Made by a program: the position numbers and the translations under genes. Below are positions 1-10,223 of a DNA stretch of 64,000 nt, piece after piece. Origin of the DNA: Ischnura elegans. Its lineage: Eukaryota > Arthropoda > Insecta > Odonata > Coenagrionidae. Every line of letters starts with the position of its first letter. Within the stretch, counting starts at the first letter, position 1. Below the pieces are notes generated by a model that was not told where the DNA came from, did no database searches, and saw only the letters and a list, made by a program, of their open reading frames with translations. Where the stretch lies: contig NC_060247.1 of the NCBI RefSeq assembly GCF_921293095.1, positions 49,263,111-49,327,110 of the forward strand, read 5' to 3'.

Positions 1-413
1 GATTTAAAGGAGGAAATAAATTTCAGGGGGGTCATTTGGAGAAGGTACTTCAAGGCGGCATCTTAAAAACAATTTGGCATTCGATGTTTGAATCCCTAGA
101 CCACCCCTTGCTAGCATTGGAGAAATCAATACATACTTGTTTGAGAAGTTGGTGAAGAAGGAGTCGAGAGCAATTGAAAGAATCATGTGAAGCACAGGAC
201 TTTGCTTCTCTTTCCTCCCTCGAATTCTTTGACCTTGTCCCACTCCATTTGGTGACAACAGACAAAAAACGCACGGACCCTAAGTGCATTTCCGAACCTT
301 CCCCAACCCCATCCTCTCTCCACCTCCTCCACCTCTTTCTTTCGAAACCAGGGCTCCTCACCACCAAGTTCCACACCCTGGTCTCCACCCCCCTCCTCAC
401 CCAGGGTCCCACA

Positions 414-419
414 TATAAA
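414..419 (+). promoter_or_regulatory. TATA box of the first cluster gene
   Basis: TATAAA lies in the context acatataaacc, 102 bases upstream of the ATG at 521, in a C-rich stretch. This spacing leaves room for a 5' UTR of about 70-75 bases. It is the only TATA-like motif close to this start. Confidence 0.6.
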
Positions 420-520
420 CCCCCGCACCTTCTGGAGCCCTCAAACCGACCCGAGGGCTCGACGCAAAACACACTTCGATCCTGCCTGCAGTCGCTTCGC
501 ACTCCAAGTTTTCGATCACC

Positions 521-3500
521 ATGCAGTCCGCGTCGACCTTGGTCATCTTGCTGTTCCTGGCCCTCTCCCGGGTCGCGAGGGCCGCGGAGGACGACACGGA
601 CGTTGCGGCTCCCACTGACCGCCTCTCCATCTCGGCGGAGCAGCTGCCCTCCGTGGACATGTCGGCACTGTCCAGCATCGCGGTGTCTGCAGGGGCGGCG
701 GCCCTGGGAGTCGCCGGCCTCGCCCTCGTCGCCTACCTCATCCTCTACATGTTTGGCGTGAAGCGGTGCCACCTGCTCGGCACCTGCGACGCCCTCGCCG
801 CCGCCACCGCGCACTTCACCAACCCACCGCCACCACACGTGACTGCCGGTAAGCCAACAACCTTATTGCGAATTTTTTTCATAGTCTAAGTAAAAAAGTT
901 CTTCACATTACTATATTAGTACTCTTCCGGTTATGGTAGGCTTACGTGGAGCGTTATGCGTATCACCTCAGTATGTCTCCCCACCTAATTTCCACCGGTA
1001 AGGTAACAAACTAATTATGAGTTTAAAAAGTCTGCAATTAAACAGCTTTTCAACACATAATTGAAGTATTCTATCAGTTAAGGTAGGTTTACATAAAGCA
1101 TTGTGCGAGTCACTCCAGCCTATCTATCCACCCAATTTCCACTGGCAAGACAACAACCTAATTACGAGTTTAAAAAAATCTAATTAATACCTATTTCCAA
1201 ACAATATGAAAGTATTCTAGTGGTTAAGGTCAGTTTCCATGGAGTATTATGCGAATCACGCCGACCTCTCCCTCCACCCTATCACCGCCTGTAAGGGATC
1301 AATCACGTTATGAGATTTTTTTATAATCTTACGAAAATCTTTTTAGTACATAAATAGGGTTTTCTATCGGTTATGGTAGGTTTACATGGAGTATTACGTC
1401 AGTCACCTCGGCCAGTCTCAATTTTCCAATTTCGATTGCACTTTTCAATTCCCTCTGAGATCTAATAATGCATCCGTCATGTTTAGGTATTATAGAACTA
1501 TATTTAAAAGTTGAGAGACATTTTGGTGCTGTGCTGTAATAACTTTATAGACAGCCTTCAATACTGCATCCAGATGAATGTAATCACGGGCATTTAATAC
1601 GAAGAAGTTTCGTAAAATCGGAGAAACCCTAATCAATGCATAAAATAATTGATAATATATATTCAAATATAATGATAATAAAATATTCAAAGAAAACCTG
1701 TGCTAAGGGATATATATACTTTTCTCGGAATTCCGCGCGGGTAAGATTTTGTAAGAGAGCCGACGTTTCGGGTACCGACTCGTTACCCATTCTCGCGGCA
1801 ACCAATTATTAGTTATTCTAGTAGCCGTGAGAATGGATAACGGGTCGGTACCCGAAACGTCGGCGCTCTTACAAAATCTTACCCGCACGGAAACCCGAGA
1901 AACGTTGATATATTCTGTTCCCCAGGAAAGTGTTAAATCTTATTACATATTAGATTACATCAATATGCTTAGGGAGATGGTATCATGAATGCACGATACA
2001 AAAAATATTTTCTAATTGTTAATAAATTTCTGATACATAATCAGTAATTATTCGGGAACATGCTCTCGGGTTTCTGGCCGAGTGAATGTCTTCAAGGCTA
2101 AAAACACGAGAGCAGTTCCTAAATATCTTTCCCCCGAAAAACACCTCATCATATTTCAAATGGTAATTAGTAAATAAAGTCTGCCGTTCTTGCTAGCGGC
2201 GGGGATAGAAGCCTTGTCTCCAGGGCTACGGGTTCTAGTACCGCCATGAGTCTTTCTCGGAAGCCGTTTTTTTAGGATATTAGCATCCTCCTTGAGGTTT
2301 TACATCTCTTGAGACATCAGAATACGAGCTATCCGGTGTTACCAGATCTCGGGGGTACATGAATTACCACGGCTGTACAGGAATAAAAACAATAAAAAAT
2401 TAAGCAAGTTTAACTGATTAGTAGAATTTTCAAGATTCTAGAAAGTGCTCCAAGGTCCTTCGTATCTAGGTCGGCCTATCTATCTTAACCAATGAACAAA
2501 AATCTCCAATAAATAGCACCGTAGGCAGTCTCTTGAAATCTAAGGGTAGGTACGGCATGTACGTGCGTAACTAGGTGTTATCAACCTCTTCAGAAGGAAG
2601 CTTGAGGTGGGGTGGCAATGTTTACTTATTCTATAGCAAAAGGAGAATATTTATTATTACGTTTTATGATGAGTAAATTTCCTAAAACTTTCATCATGAG
2701 TCATCTGTTGCGTTCCGATTTGATGTATCGGTTGTGTGACGTACATTACGAATTAGGAGCTGAAATTAGGGCAGATTTTTTTCAAACTTTACTTGACGCC
2801 TAGGAGTGGGGACGATATGAGTGTCATATCTACACGGTCAGAAATACTAATTCCGTTGCAAAATAAGCACGTACTTTGAATTATTTGGTTACCTAGATAT
2901 TTAAATTTATTAAATCTTTCAAATGTGCTTACCAGCCATCAAAATGAAAAAAAAACAGGAGAATAGCAAAAAGAATCGTTCCCTAAAGCTGTCGTAAATT
3001 GGCACGGAGAAATAAAAAAGGCAATGCCTATGCAGATAATCTGAGCTTGTAAAGAAATATGGCAAAGCAACGTGATCTTGGAATGCATCCAGCGAAATAT
3101 GCACTGGTGTTTGCTGCCGACAAGGGATGAAAAAGAAAAAGATGACCGAAGTGTTGCATAACCTGCAGGATAAACGACACGTTTTATTCCAATCAAGATT
3201 TTAGATATTGCATTGAAGGCTCCAGTTTATTCACATTCCACGCGTATTATAATACTGAATAATGACATATTTTTATCCTATGAGGTTAAAAATCTAGTCA
3301 GAATTAGTAATGGAATTAAATTAGCATTCAGCAGAATTATCCAAACTCGATTAATGATATTATTTTACCATTCAAAGCAAATGACATTCACGCTTTTCAG
3401 CTTCAGAAAAGAATTATTAACTTAAATATAGGGGGAATATATACGATTAGGAATTAAAAATAGCAATTCATGGAAAATGTTATTGCTCTAGTTTAGCATT

Positions 3501-5223
3501 GTAAATTTACTACACTTCAGAGGAGCCTTCATTTTTTCCACCTTTTCTAAAAATGATTTTCAATGATTGATTAATGGCATTAAAAAGTAAAAGAACGCAG
3601 CATGTTGGCACATTGTTCAGTTAAAATATAATTTATCAGGGTTCATCTACTTTTCCACAAACTTCTGCGCTAAACAGACTACATACTTTATCTATGTTCA
3701 ATATGCTCTAACTTCCTGGCAGTCAAAATTTGCCTTTTCGATCAGATATGATTCTTTAAATTCAAGTAATGATACCCCCTCAACTGTTAATTTTAGAGAT
3801 TTTAATCCATAGATTTATGCTCGAAAGTGAAAATCGTTTTTTAAAGTTATACTTATTTGATAAATAATATATGTTTAACTGCAGAAGAACTTTGAAGATT
3901 TTCACAAGCCTTTAATGCTCAGTTTGATAAAGCGTAAAATGAAGAATATGAAAACCCCGATCTATACAATAGGTAATTACTTACCATTTGCAAGGCCACT
4001 ACATCACTTAAGCATATTTCCTTACATTTCTCTACAGTTATCCTCTATATATTTAATTTACATGGCGTTCAGAGCCTTCAAATGTAAGAACTATTTAAAA
4101 CATTTTATATGAAAATAATGAAAATTAAGCCCAAAACATTTCTTGCCGCTTATTTCCTCGTTCTCATGAATCAGTTGGTGTGTCTTCAGGGCATTACTCA
4201 TCCCAAATGGACACTTCTCCCTACGGAGCATACGCACCGCAGCAACCGCAGACCAATCCACCAGCCACCTACCAGCACGAAGGAAATTCATTCAACAAAA
4301 GGTAAGGAATCGGCCACGAAAAATAATTGATGAACACAAATCTACTTTCTCCCATCAACTACCATTCAAAGTAAAAATAAATAAATGGAGAAAGGTCATT
4401 CTTAATGTACTCTTACCACATTTAAATTATGAATCATTAATGGAATTTGATTTATACCTCATGAAGCCACAGAAAAAACTGTGATGAGCATAATTTCAGG
4501 GAAATAGATAATTTAATGACAAATAAATATACATTAGTTAAATTTTGATACCGTATTTCTGACACGTAACACGGAATAAACGCATTTTAGGATTTTAGAG
4601 GCCTTTGAATTTAATATTACCGTTATAAAATAAAATAGTAACAAAATTTTGTAAAGTCAACTTTCCTAAATGAGATACGATAGTTCGTTAAGAATTGAAA
4701 ATAAATTACTATCCCATATAATGAATTATAGTAACTTAATGACACATATTGACAGAATCAATCAAGAAAGAAATAAGACAGATGACTTATTAAATTAATT
4801 TTTTGTTTATTTATTTAAGTAAACAAAAAATTGTTCCTCATTATTAGCCCCAAAAATTGGTCCTAAATAATAAGCATAAGAGCACAGTAAAAGAGGTGTT
4901 CCAGCACCCATAATACTCACCAATTAAATTTTATCACAACGGATTTCTTCAATAATGAAATTGGTACTTATTTTCATTAATAATATTTAATATCTTACAT
5001 TTTTACATATTTCGTGTAGGTTCAATTCCTTAGTACCCGGAAAAGAGATACTGTTTGATACAAACAAAAATTCCCTCTCCGGCTGAAAAAAATTGTTCAG
5101 CTTTCCTTCAGCCTTCTTTCACGAGTTTTTTTCCACATTTTTTACAGGTCTCTGGAGTACGTTGGACCAGTCCTGAGGAGTCTCGCCTCGGCATATGACA
5201 AGTATGAGAAATGGGGCTCTTAG
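521..5223 (+). CDS. Small secretory-pathway membrane protein, three exons (cluster gene 1)
   Basis: Exons 521-848, 4190-4301 and 5148-5223 join in frame (phases 1 and 2) into 171 residues. Junctions are G|GTAAGC, TCTTCAG|G, AAAG|GTAAGG and TTTACAG|G. Seen: signal peptide at residues 1-21, a membrane segment at about 53-79 rich in Ala, Gly and Leu, a Pro/Gln/Tyr-rich tail, then NKRS at 145-148 followed by a terminal helix (YVGPVLRSL) to Gly-Ser. The K-R-S plus helix ending matches the - strand genes of this cluster, though the membrane segment is unlike theirs and the YYDF motif is absent. It is the only + strand member and converges on the next gene, with 195 bases between stop codons. Function unknown. 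The exon structure is inferred from frame and splice sites, with no transcript seen. Confidence 0.82.
849..1440 (+). repeat. 147-bp tandem array in intron 1, four units
   Basis: Four diverged units follow exon 1 directly. A donor-like core recurs at 849 (gtaagc, the donor used in the gene model), 998 (gtaagg), 1145 (gcaaga) and 1291 (gtaagg), steps of 149, 147 and 146. Each unit also carries a block of the form ggttatggtaggtttacatg and a Pyr-rich stretch before the GT. Only the first unit abuts exon sequence. Confidence 0.75.
1721..1891. mobile_element. Long palindrome, foldback MITE-like
   Basis: The left arm 1721-1799 and right arm 1822-1891 are near-perfect reverse complements around a 22-base AT-rich loop. 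Shared cores include gtaagattttgtaagag and gacgtttcgggtaccga. GC content is well above the surrounding intron. The right arm holds gggtcggtaccc followed by gaaacgtcgg, which resembles stem II plus GAAA of a hammerhead ribozyme, so it could derive from a Penelope-like terminal repeat. No coding capacity. It sits in intron 1 of the first gene. Confidence 0.7.
4800..4834. repeat. AT-rich hairpin in intron 2 of gene 1
   Basis: The arms ttttttgttta and taaacaaaaaa flank a short AT-rich loop. The rest of intron 2 (4302-5147) holds nothing else I can support. Confidence 0.5.
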
Positions 5224-5311
5224 AAGCCGAAGGCTACAAACGAACTCTTGAAATGGTAGCGAAAAGAAGTTACAAAAAATGTCTCTCATTATCACTGTAT
5301 GTATTAATTGC

Positions 5312-5317
5312 AATAAA
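5312..5317 (+). other. Poly(A) signal of gene 1
   Basis: AATAAA lies 89 bases after the stop at 5223 and before the convergent gene that ends at 5419. Confidence 0.55.
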
Positions 5318-5418
5318 TGTGTATAAAACACTTCACAAATTCACTGCCTGAGACTTTTTGTCATTAGTACCTGCATTAAGACGCAGCTGCCCAAAATTAA
5401 AATTTATAATATTTGCCA

Positions 5419-5877
5419 TTAGATGTAGTCGTCAAAATCCTGCAGATTTTCCAAAGAATCGACGATTCTGTCGGCTTCACTGGCAGAGAGAGGAGTCTTG
5501 GTCCAGAATGAGTAAAGACCCGGCTCTGCCATGGATCTCTTCTGAAGATAGTCGTAGCTGTAATCTGCCGGCACGGGAACGTAGTTGACTTTGGAGAAAT
5601 AGATGGCCTCACCGATGGAGAAGAACAGGATGATGATGGAGAGTATCATGAACGAGTTCCAAATCTTGTAGGAGAATTCGGTGACGACCACGTCATAGTA
5701 ACCGGTGAACACGCCGCTGGGCAGATTGGGGGCTGGGGGAGTCGTTGGAGGCGGTGGTGGAGGAGGCGTCTTGGCGGGAGGCATGTTCTCGTAATACACC
5801 CCATGGGTTATCGTGCCCAGTGATGCAACAATGATGAGGTGAACGAGAAGCGAACATGTCGCCGCTTTTCGATTCAT
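5419..5877 (-). CDS. Single-pass membrane protein, YYD..EFSYKIW family (cluster gene 2)
   Basis: An intact single-exon frame of 152 residues. Signal peptide at residues 1-26, Pro-rich linker at 33-53 with a run of seven prolines, family motif at 60-73 (GYYDVVVTEFSYKIW), membrane segment at about 74-95, then YFSKVNYVPVP, Y-D-Y-L at 108-111, KRS at 113-115 and a helix SASEADRIVDSLENL at the acidic C-terminus. A TATA box lies 59 bases upstream of the ATG. Other members have an intron after the equivalent of Ser-Lys at 95-96; this one does not. I do not recognise the family. With a cleaved signal, the tail carrying Y-D-Y-L and KRS should face the cytosol. Not ruled out: processing in a different topology. 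Confidence 0.88.
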   Translation of the reverse strand: MNRKAATCSLLVHLIIVASLGTITHGVYYENMPPAKTPPPPPPPTTPPAPNLPSGVFTGYYDVVVTEFSYKIWNSFMILSIIILFFSIGEAIYFSKVNYVPVPADYSYDYLQKRSMAEPGLYSFWTKTPLSASEADRIVDSLENLQDFDDYI

Positions 5878-5935
5878 TCGGAGATGACTTAAAGCCCCCT
5901 CCTATATCTTGCCTCCTATGTCCCTCTCCTTTTTT

Positions 5936-5943
5936 TTTATATA
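5936..5943 (-). promoter_or_regulatory. TATA box of gene 2
   Basis: The - strand reads TATATAAA followed by a run of A, 59 bases before the ATG at 5877. It implies a short 5' UTR of about 30 bases. Confidence 0.6.
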
Positions 5944-5944
5944 T

Positions 5945-8900
5945 TCGCCCGTCCCCTACCACAAAAAAATAGGCACAATTAATACGATTAAAGCCAATAA
6001 TGTGGTTCGATCCGATCCCAAAAGGTTTTCAGCGTTCGGCGAAGTTAATGCGAGCGCTCCTCCCGGGGAAGCATCGCGATGGAAACTGAGTGATTTCAAC
6101 AGGCGAGTGACCGGACGTCAAGCGGTGATGTCCACGAGTAACGGACGCCGTGCTAATTGGGGATTCGTGGAAGGAGGAGCTGACGGAAGGGGTAAATGCT
6201 CGGAGGCTTCAAACTGAAAACGAATATGTGCGACAGTGACGGAAAGAAATGGGGAGAAAGTCCGAAAAAAATGAAAGTAAATCAAGCACGCAGTGGCAGA
6301 TATTGGCATATTTTCATTTCTGAAAGAATTCATTCGAGAAGGAACGCTGCAAACTATCAATATCAGTTGCCAGGAATTGTTTAATTTTCTGCATCAATCA
6401 TTCACACGCTTAAAGCCCCGTCCGTAACAGTTTAAGTTAGCGTAACTTGATTTACCATGGCTCATACAGTAACTGAAATGTTTCATCAATCATAGGTCAA
6501 ATCATCAATAGCGAAGTCGACGGCAGTATGCATGTTAAGCGATAAACAATTATTTATTTTGGTACTGGTTAATTTCTGAAGAAATTTCAATTTTTCTTAA
6601 CTCTATGACAATGCTAAGTCGAATTACACCGTTTTAAGCTGTTGTTAACCAGCAGGATTTCCGAGTGAGTCCCTCCATAATTACGCCAATTTAAGTTGTT
6701 TGGACAAGAATTAATGCCTACAGAAACGCACGAAACTGATCGATATCAATAAAGATGAGCTTCTTGACTTACGCACGACACCACGGTTAGTGCAAGAACT
6801 TCATTACTTTCATAACCTTCAGATTACATGAAAAGATGCAAGTTAAATATAGTATCAAAGCTATCATTGATAAAGATAGTTTAATAATTCTGCTCTCTAA
6901 ATAGGGTACGGATGCAAGTTCCGGGAAAATTAAAATTCAGTCAAAAAAAAGACAGTTCTTACATCCATGCCTTCTTTAAATTGATTTGGAAATTGAGTTT
7001 CCAGGCACTCCCTAAGACATCGAATATGGATTACTACAGAGAGATATTTGTCCTACAGGAATTCGAAGCAAAAATTAAGTAAAGCATAAGCTATCTTCTC
7101 TATGGTAAAAATACCATTCGTGGATTTGTTTTAAATGTATGCATAGTAATAGGTTTCCTATGGCCTTCAAAAATAGTTTCACATTCGATCAAAATTCAGT
7201 GAAGGGACAATTAGATGCTTAAGCATGGTATGGGATCTGAAAGATTGAATAAATTATATTTAAAATAATATGTCCTCATTGAGAGAGAGCGGAGGAAAAT
7301 TTTAGAGAGTATCTATTGAACTCAACCGCAATCGCTTACCGGATCCGTTTTTCAAAGGATAGACGCGTGTAAAACGTAGGTTTTCAGTTCATTATGGAGA
7401 TCAGAGCTTTGTATTAACATCAATTTGTGTCCCTTGCCCTTATAATTCACTACTTTGAGTGACGTACCGTCTTGCACTTAATTTAATTAATCGATCGAAC
7501 CGATACCAATTACCACAGACTTCAGAGTGGAAAGATCATGACAGACGCCCGACGATGCGATATTGTCACGCGGCTCACACCTAGGTTGACTTTTTTTGTT
7601 TATATTTGATACCCTTTTCTCACCTAGACGATGATTGGTAGTCTCACGTTTCAAAGGCACCAAATTATGTAACAAATAAAAATTTCATGACCCACCTGAG
7701 AGATGTAGAAGAAGAGCCTTCAGAGCAGACACTAGAAAATATTTTTCCTGTGGCAGGGGGGGGAATTTCATCTTTGGATAGAGATAAAACCACGACTTGA
7801 TACGTTTTACAATACGACATACGTTTCACAATAAAAAATAATTTTCATATTGCTATATAAAGCCATTTTTCCTCTCCAACTTAAAAGTTAACTGACCATG
7901 AAAAAACTTACACACCAGGATACGAAAGCATCGAATAATTAAAAAATAAAAAAGTCATAAATTCACGTTCCTACCATGAGGCAGTGATTCTTATTCCAAG
8001 ATGGCAAGTAAAAACACCCCAATATAACCCCGTCCTTGAAATTGCATACTTAGAGCCTTTTTTAACATTCTTCCTCAACTTTTTTCAGGAATATATCCGT
8101 AAGTGGAATAAAGGAACGCAATATTTTACTCTAGGGCGTTCTGGTATGCTTGGGAGCGCTGCCCGGCGGCCCCACAAGATCCCTACTTTGGTGACTGTAG
8201 ATCATTAGAACGCATCAGGTCAAAATCTTCATACTTTACAAAAAATCAGGGAAATAAATGGAAAGGTTTTAGAAATTGATGTAATATTATAACAATGATT
8301 TCTGATTTAGTACAATGAGCGTGTAATCATCAAATGTATAAGCATCATGAAATCGAGTGGATACGCTCGTGCTTCATATTTTACGACTCAGCAATTATGA
8401 AAAGGAAATTAATTTATTCCATTTCGTACTTTTATACAGATAAAATTTTCCACAAGGAATTTTATAATGCCAAGATTATCGAAGTTTCTCAAATAAATTC
8501 GATTTCCAAGTATTTTCAATGTAATCCACTACATTTTTTTCAATGCAACGAGTCTCTACGTGGATTTTTATTAACTTACAATCAGAATTAAGTTCAAAAC
8601 CTTTTAGGAAATCTGTTATCATACATTTGTATCACTTGACTGTTCAGAAATAGTGTCTTTTGTGTGATGAACTCCAACAGTTAAGATCTTTTCATGATCT
8701 ACGTTACTGAGGGACTGAATCAATGCCAAAAAATTTAGTCGATTTGAAAAAATATCACCCTCACTTCGTCCCTGGTCCAATGCTCTCAGACCTCGATGAT
8801 TGAGCAGACATTGCTGCAGCGCTCTGCTCCGTTTCCAACCCAACTTATCATGATCCAATAGAATTAACGAAATTCAAGGGCCGGTTAACTTTACTAGTTG

Positions 8901-9700
8901 GATGAAACGACTTTTATTGATAATTGGACACAGTTTCATCATAGAAATTCCACACTTCATTCAGATTATAACTGATATAAGGCCAAATATCAGTTAAAAA
9001 TTTGATTTTAGAATAGAAAAAAAAATTGAAATAGTTTTTTGAACAAAATAATTTTTATTTCAAAATCACCAACAGATTTTTCACAAATCTCGCCAAATAT
9101 TCGCAACTTAGTAAATATTCAATAAGACATCTCAAACATTCGTGATAACATCGCTGTTTCCTAATATCACATTGAAATGCAGAGACTGGATTTGGAACAA
9201 GGGAATAATGCTTACCCAGACTTTTATCGTTATTCTTCATGAAGTTAAAACAATAACTCAAAAGAGCCGTAACAAATACACTATAAAACCACGCACTCAT
9301 ACAGAAATATTTATATCACAAACACATAATATCAATCAATAATAAAAATAGTTCTGACAAGACTGTTTCTCTTCATCTTATAAGCACAGCAACCGAAAGA
9401 TAACACTAATTATGATATGAAATTTCTTCTGCAGGAACACATGGTTTAATTGATTCTCAAGAAAATAAATATACTATACAAAATCTATAAGCTCCACGTT
9501 TCCTCAGACTACCACATTTCAACGAGCAGCGAAATCTCAAAAGAATAAATACCATTGGAAGTGCACCTTTTTTCGATTAAAACTGGACAAATTCTAAATA
9601 ATTTATAAAACACGCTAGGGTAGCTACACACTTCAGTAACTCACTTCAACAACCAGCACGAAAACGGAAACACGGCAAATCGAATAATGAAAAATAACAA
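5945..9700. other. Intergenic, 3.7 kb, no gene seen
   Basis: AT-rich sequence between genes 2 and 3. The short open frames here have no family motif, no signal peptide plus motif, and no splice-site support. I see no transposon remnant that I can name. Confidence 0.5.
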
Positions 9701-9710
9701 TAGACGTGGC

Positions 9711-10187
9711 TCATCTTTCGTCCGAAGTGTTGGGAAGGCCATCGATGACCTTCAGTATCATGTTAATAGTCCGCACATCGAGATACTTCCACGACGGGAA
9801 AACACTTTTGACAGTCCTCCGCCTCCTCTTCCTCCTCTTCCCGAAGTAATCGTATTCGTACTCCGGCGGAGGGACAACGTAGTTGGACCGCGAGAAGTAC
9901 GTGGACGCCACCCCAGCGTAAGCTATCAGACTGAGGCCGAAGAGCACGAAGTACTGCCAGAACTTGAACGAGTATTCCTGCAGGATGAAGTCGTAGTACT
10001 CGTGAGTGATGGGTACGCTCTGTCTCGCCACAAGGGCGGGGTCCTTGACCCCGGTACCCGGGAAAGCAGACAGAGCGCGCGAGGAATGCGCGAACTGCGG
10101 TGGGGACTCCGATGCCGCGACCATCAGCAGGAATCCCCGGGACAACGCAAAGGTGTAAACGGCGAAGATGGCGAATTTCCTCGACAT
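9711..10187 (-). CDS. Single-pass membrane protein, THEYYDF..EYSFKFW family (cluster gene 3)
   Basis: Single exon, 158 residues from the ATG at 10187. An in-frame ATG at 10223 would add 12 polar residues ahead of the signal peptide, so I prefer the downstream one. Signal peptide at about 1-26, linker ending ALVARQS at 51-57, family motif at 63-77, membrane segment at about 78-97, SNYVVPPPEYEYDYF at 101-115, then an unusually long basic run (KRRKRRRR, 117-124) where relatives have KRS, and a C-terminal helix VRTINMILKVIDGL at 138-151. The intron found in other members after the membrane segment is absent. Function unknown. The basic run could mimic a nuclear signal or bind membrane phospholipid. 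Confidence 0.86.
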   Translation of the reverse strand: MSRKFAIFAVYTFALSRGFLLMVAASESPPQFAHSSRALSAFPGTGVKDPALVARQSVPITHEYYDFILQEYSFKFWQYFVLFGLSLIAYAGVASTYFSRSNYVVPPPEYEYDYFGKRRKRRRRTVKSVFPSWKYLDVRTINMILKVIDGLPNTSDER

Positions 10188-10223
10188 GTTGTGGTAGTTG
10201 AAACAGCCTTCAAAATCTTTCAT

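Noticed and set aside
174-761. 195-codon + strand frame overlapping exon 1 of the first gene
   Set aside because: It runs through the TATA box and 5' UTR, is a Pro/Ser/Arg-rich by-product of the C-rich promoter, and has no motif. The frame starting at 521 has a signal peptide, membrane segment and donor.
849-1440. CRISPR-like array
   Set aside because: Units are about 147 bases and diverged throughout, with no short identical repeats or spacers, and the context is eukaryotic.
9711-10223. ATG at 10223 as start of the 9.7 kb gene
   Set aside because: It puts 12 polar residues before the signal peptide; the ATG at 10187 gives a normal one. Not fully excluded.
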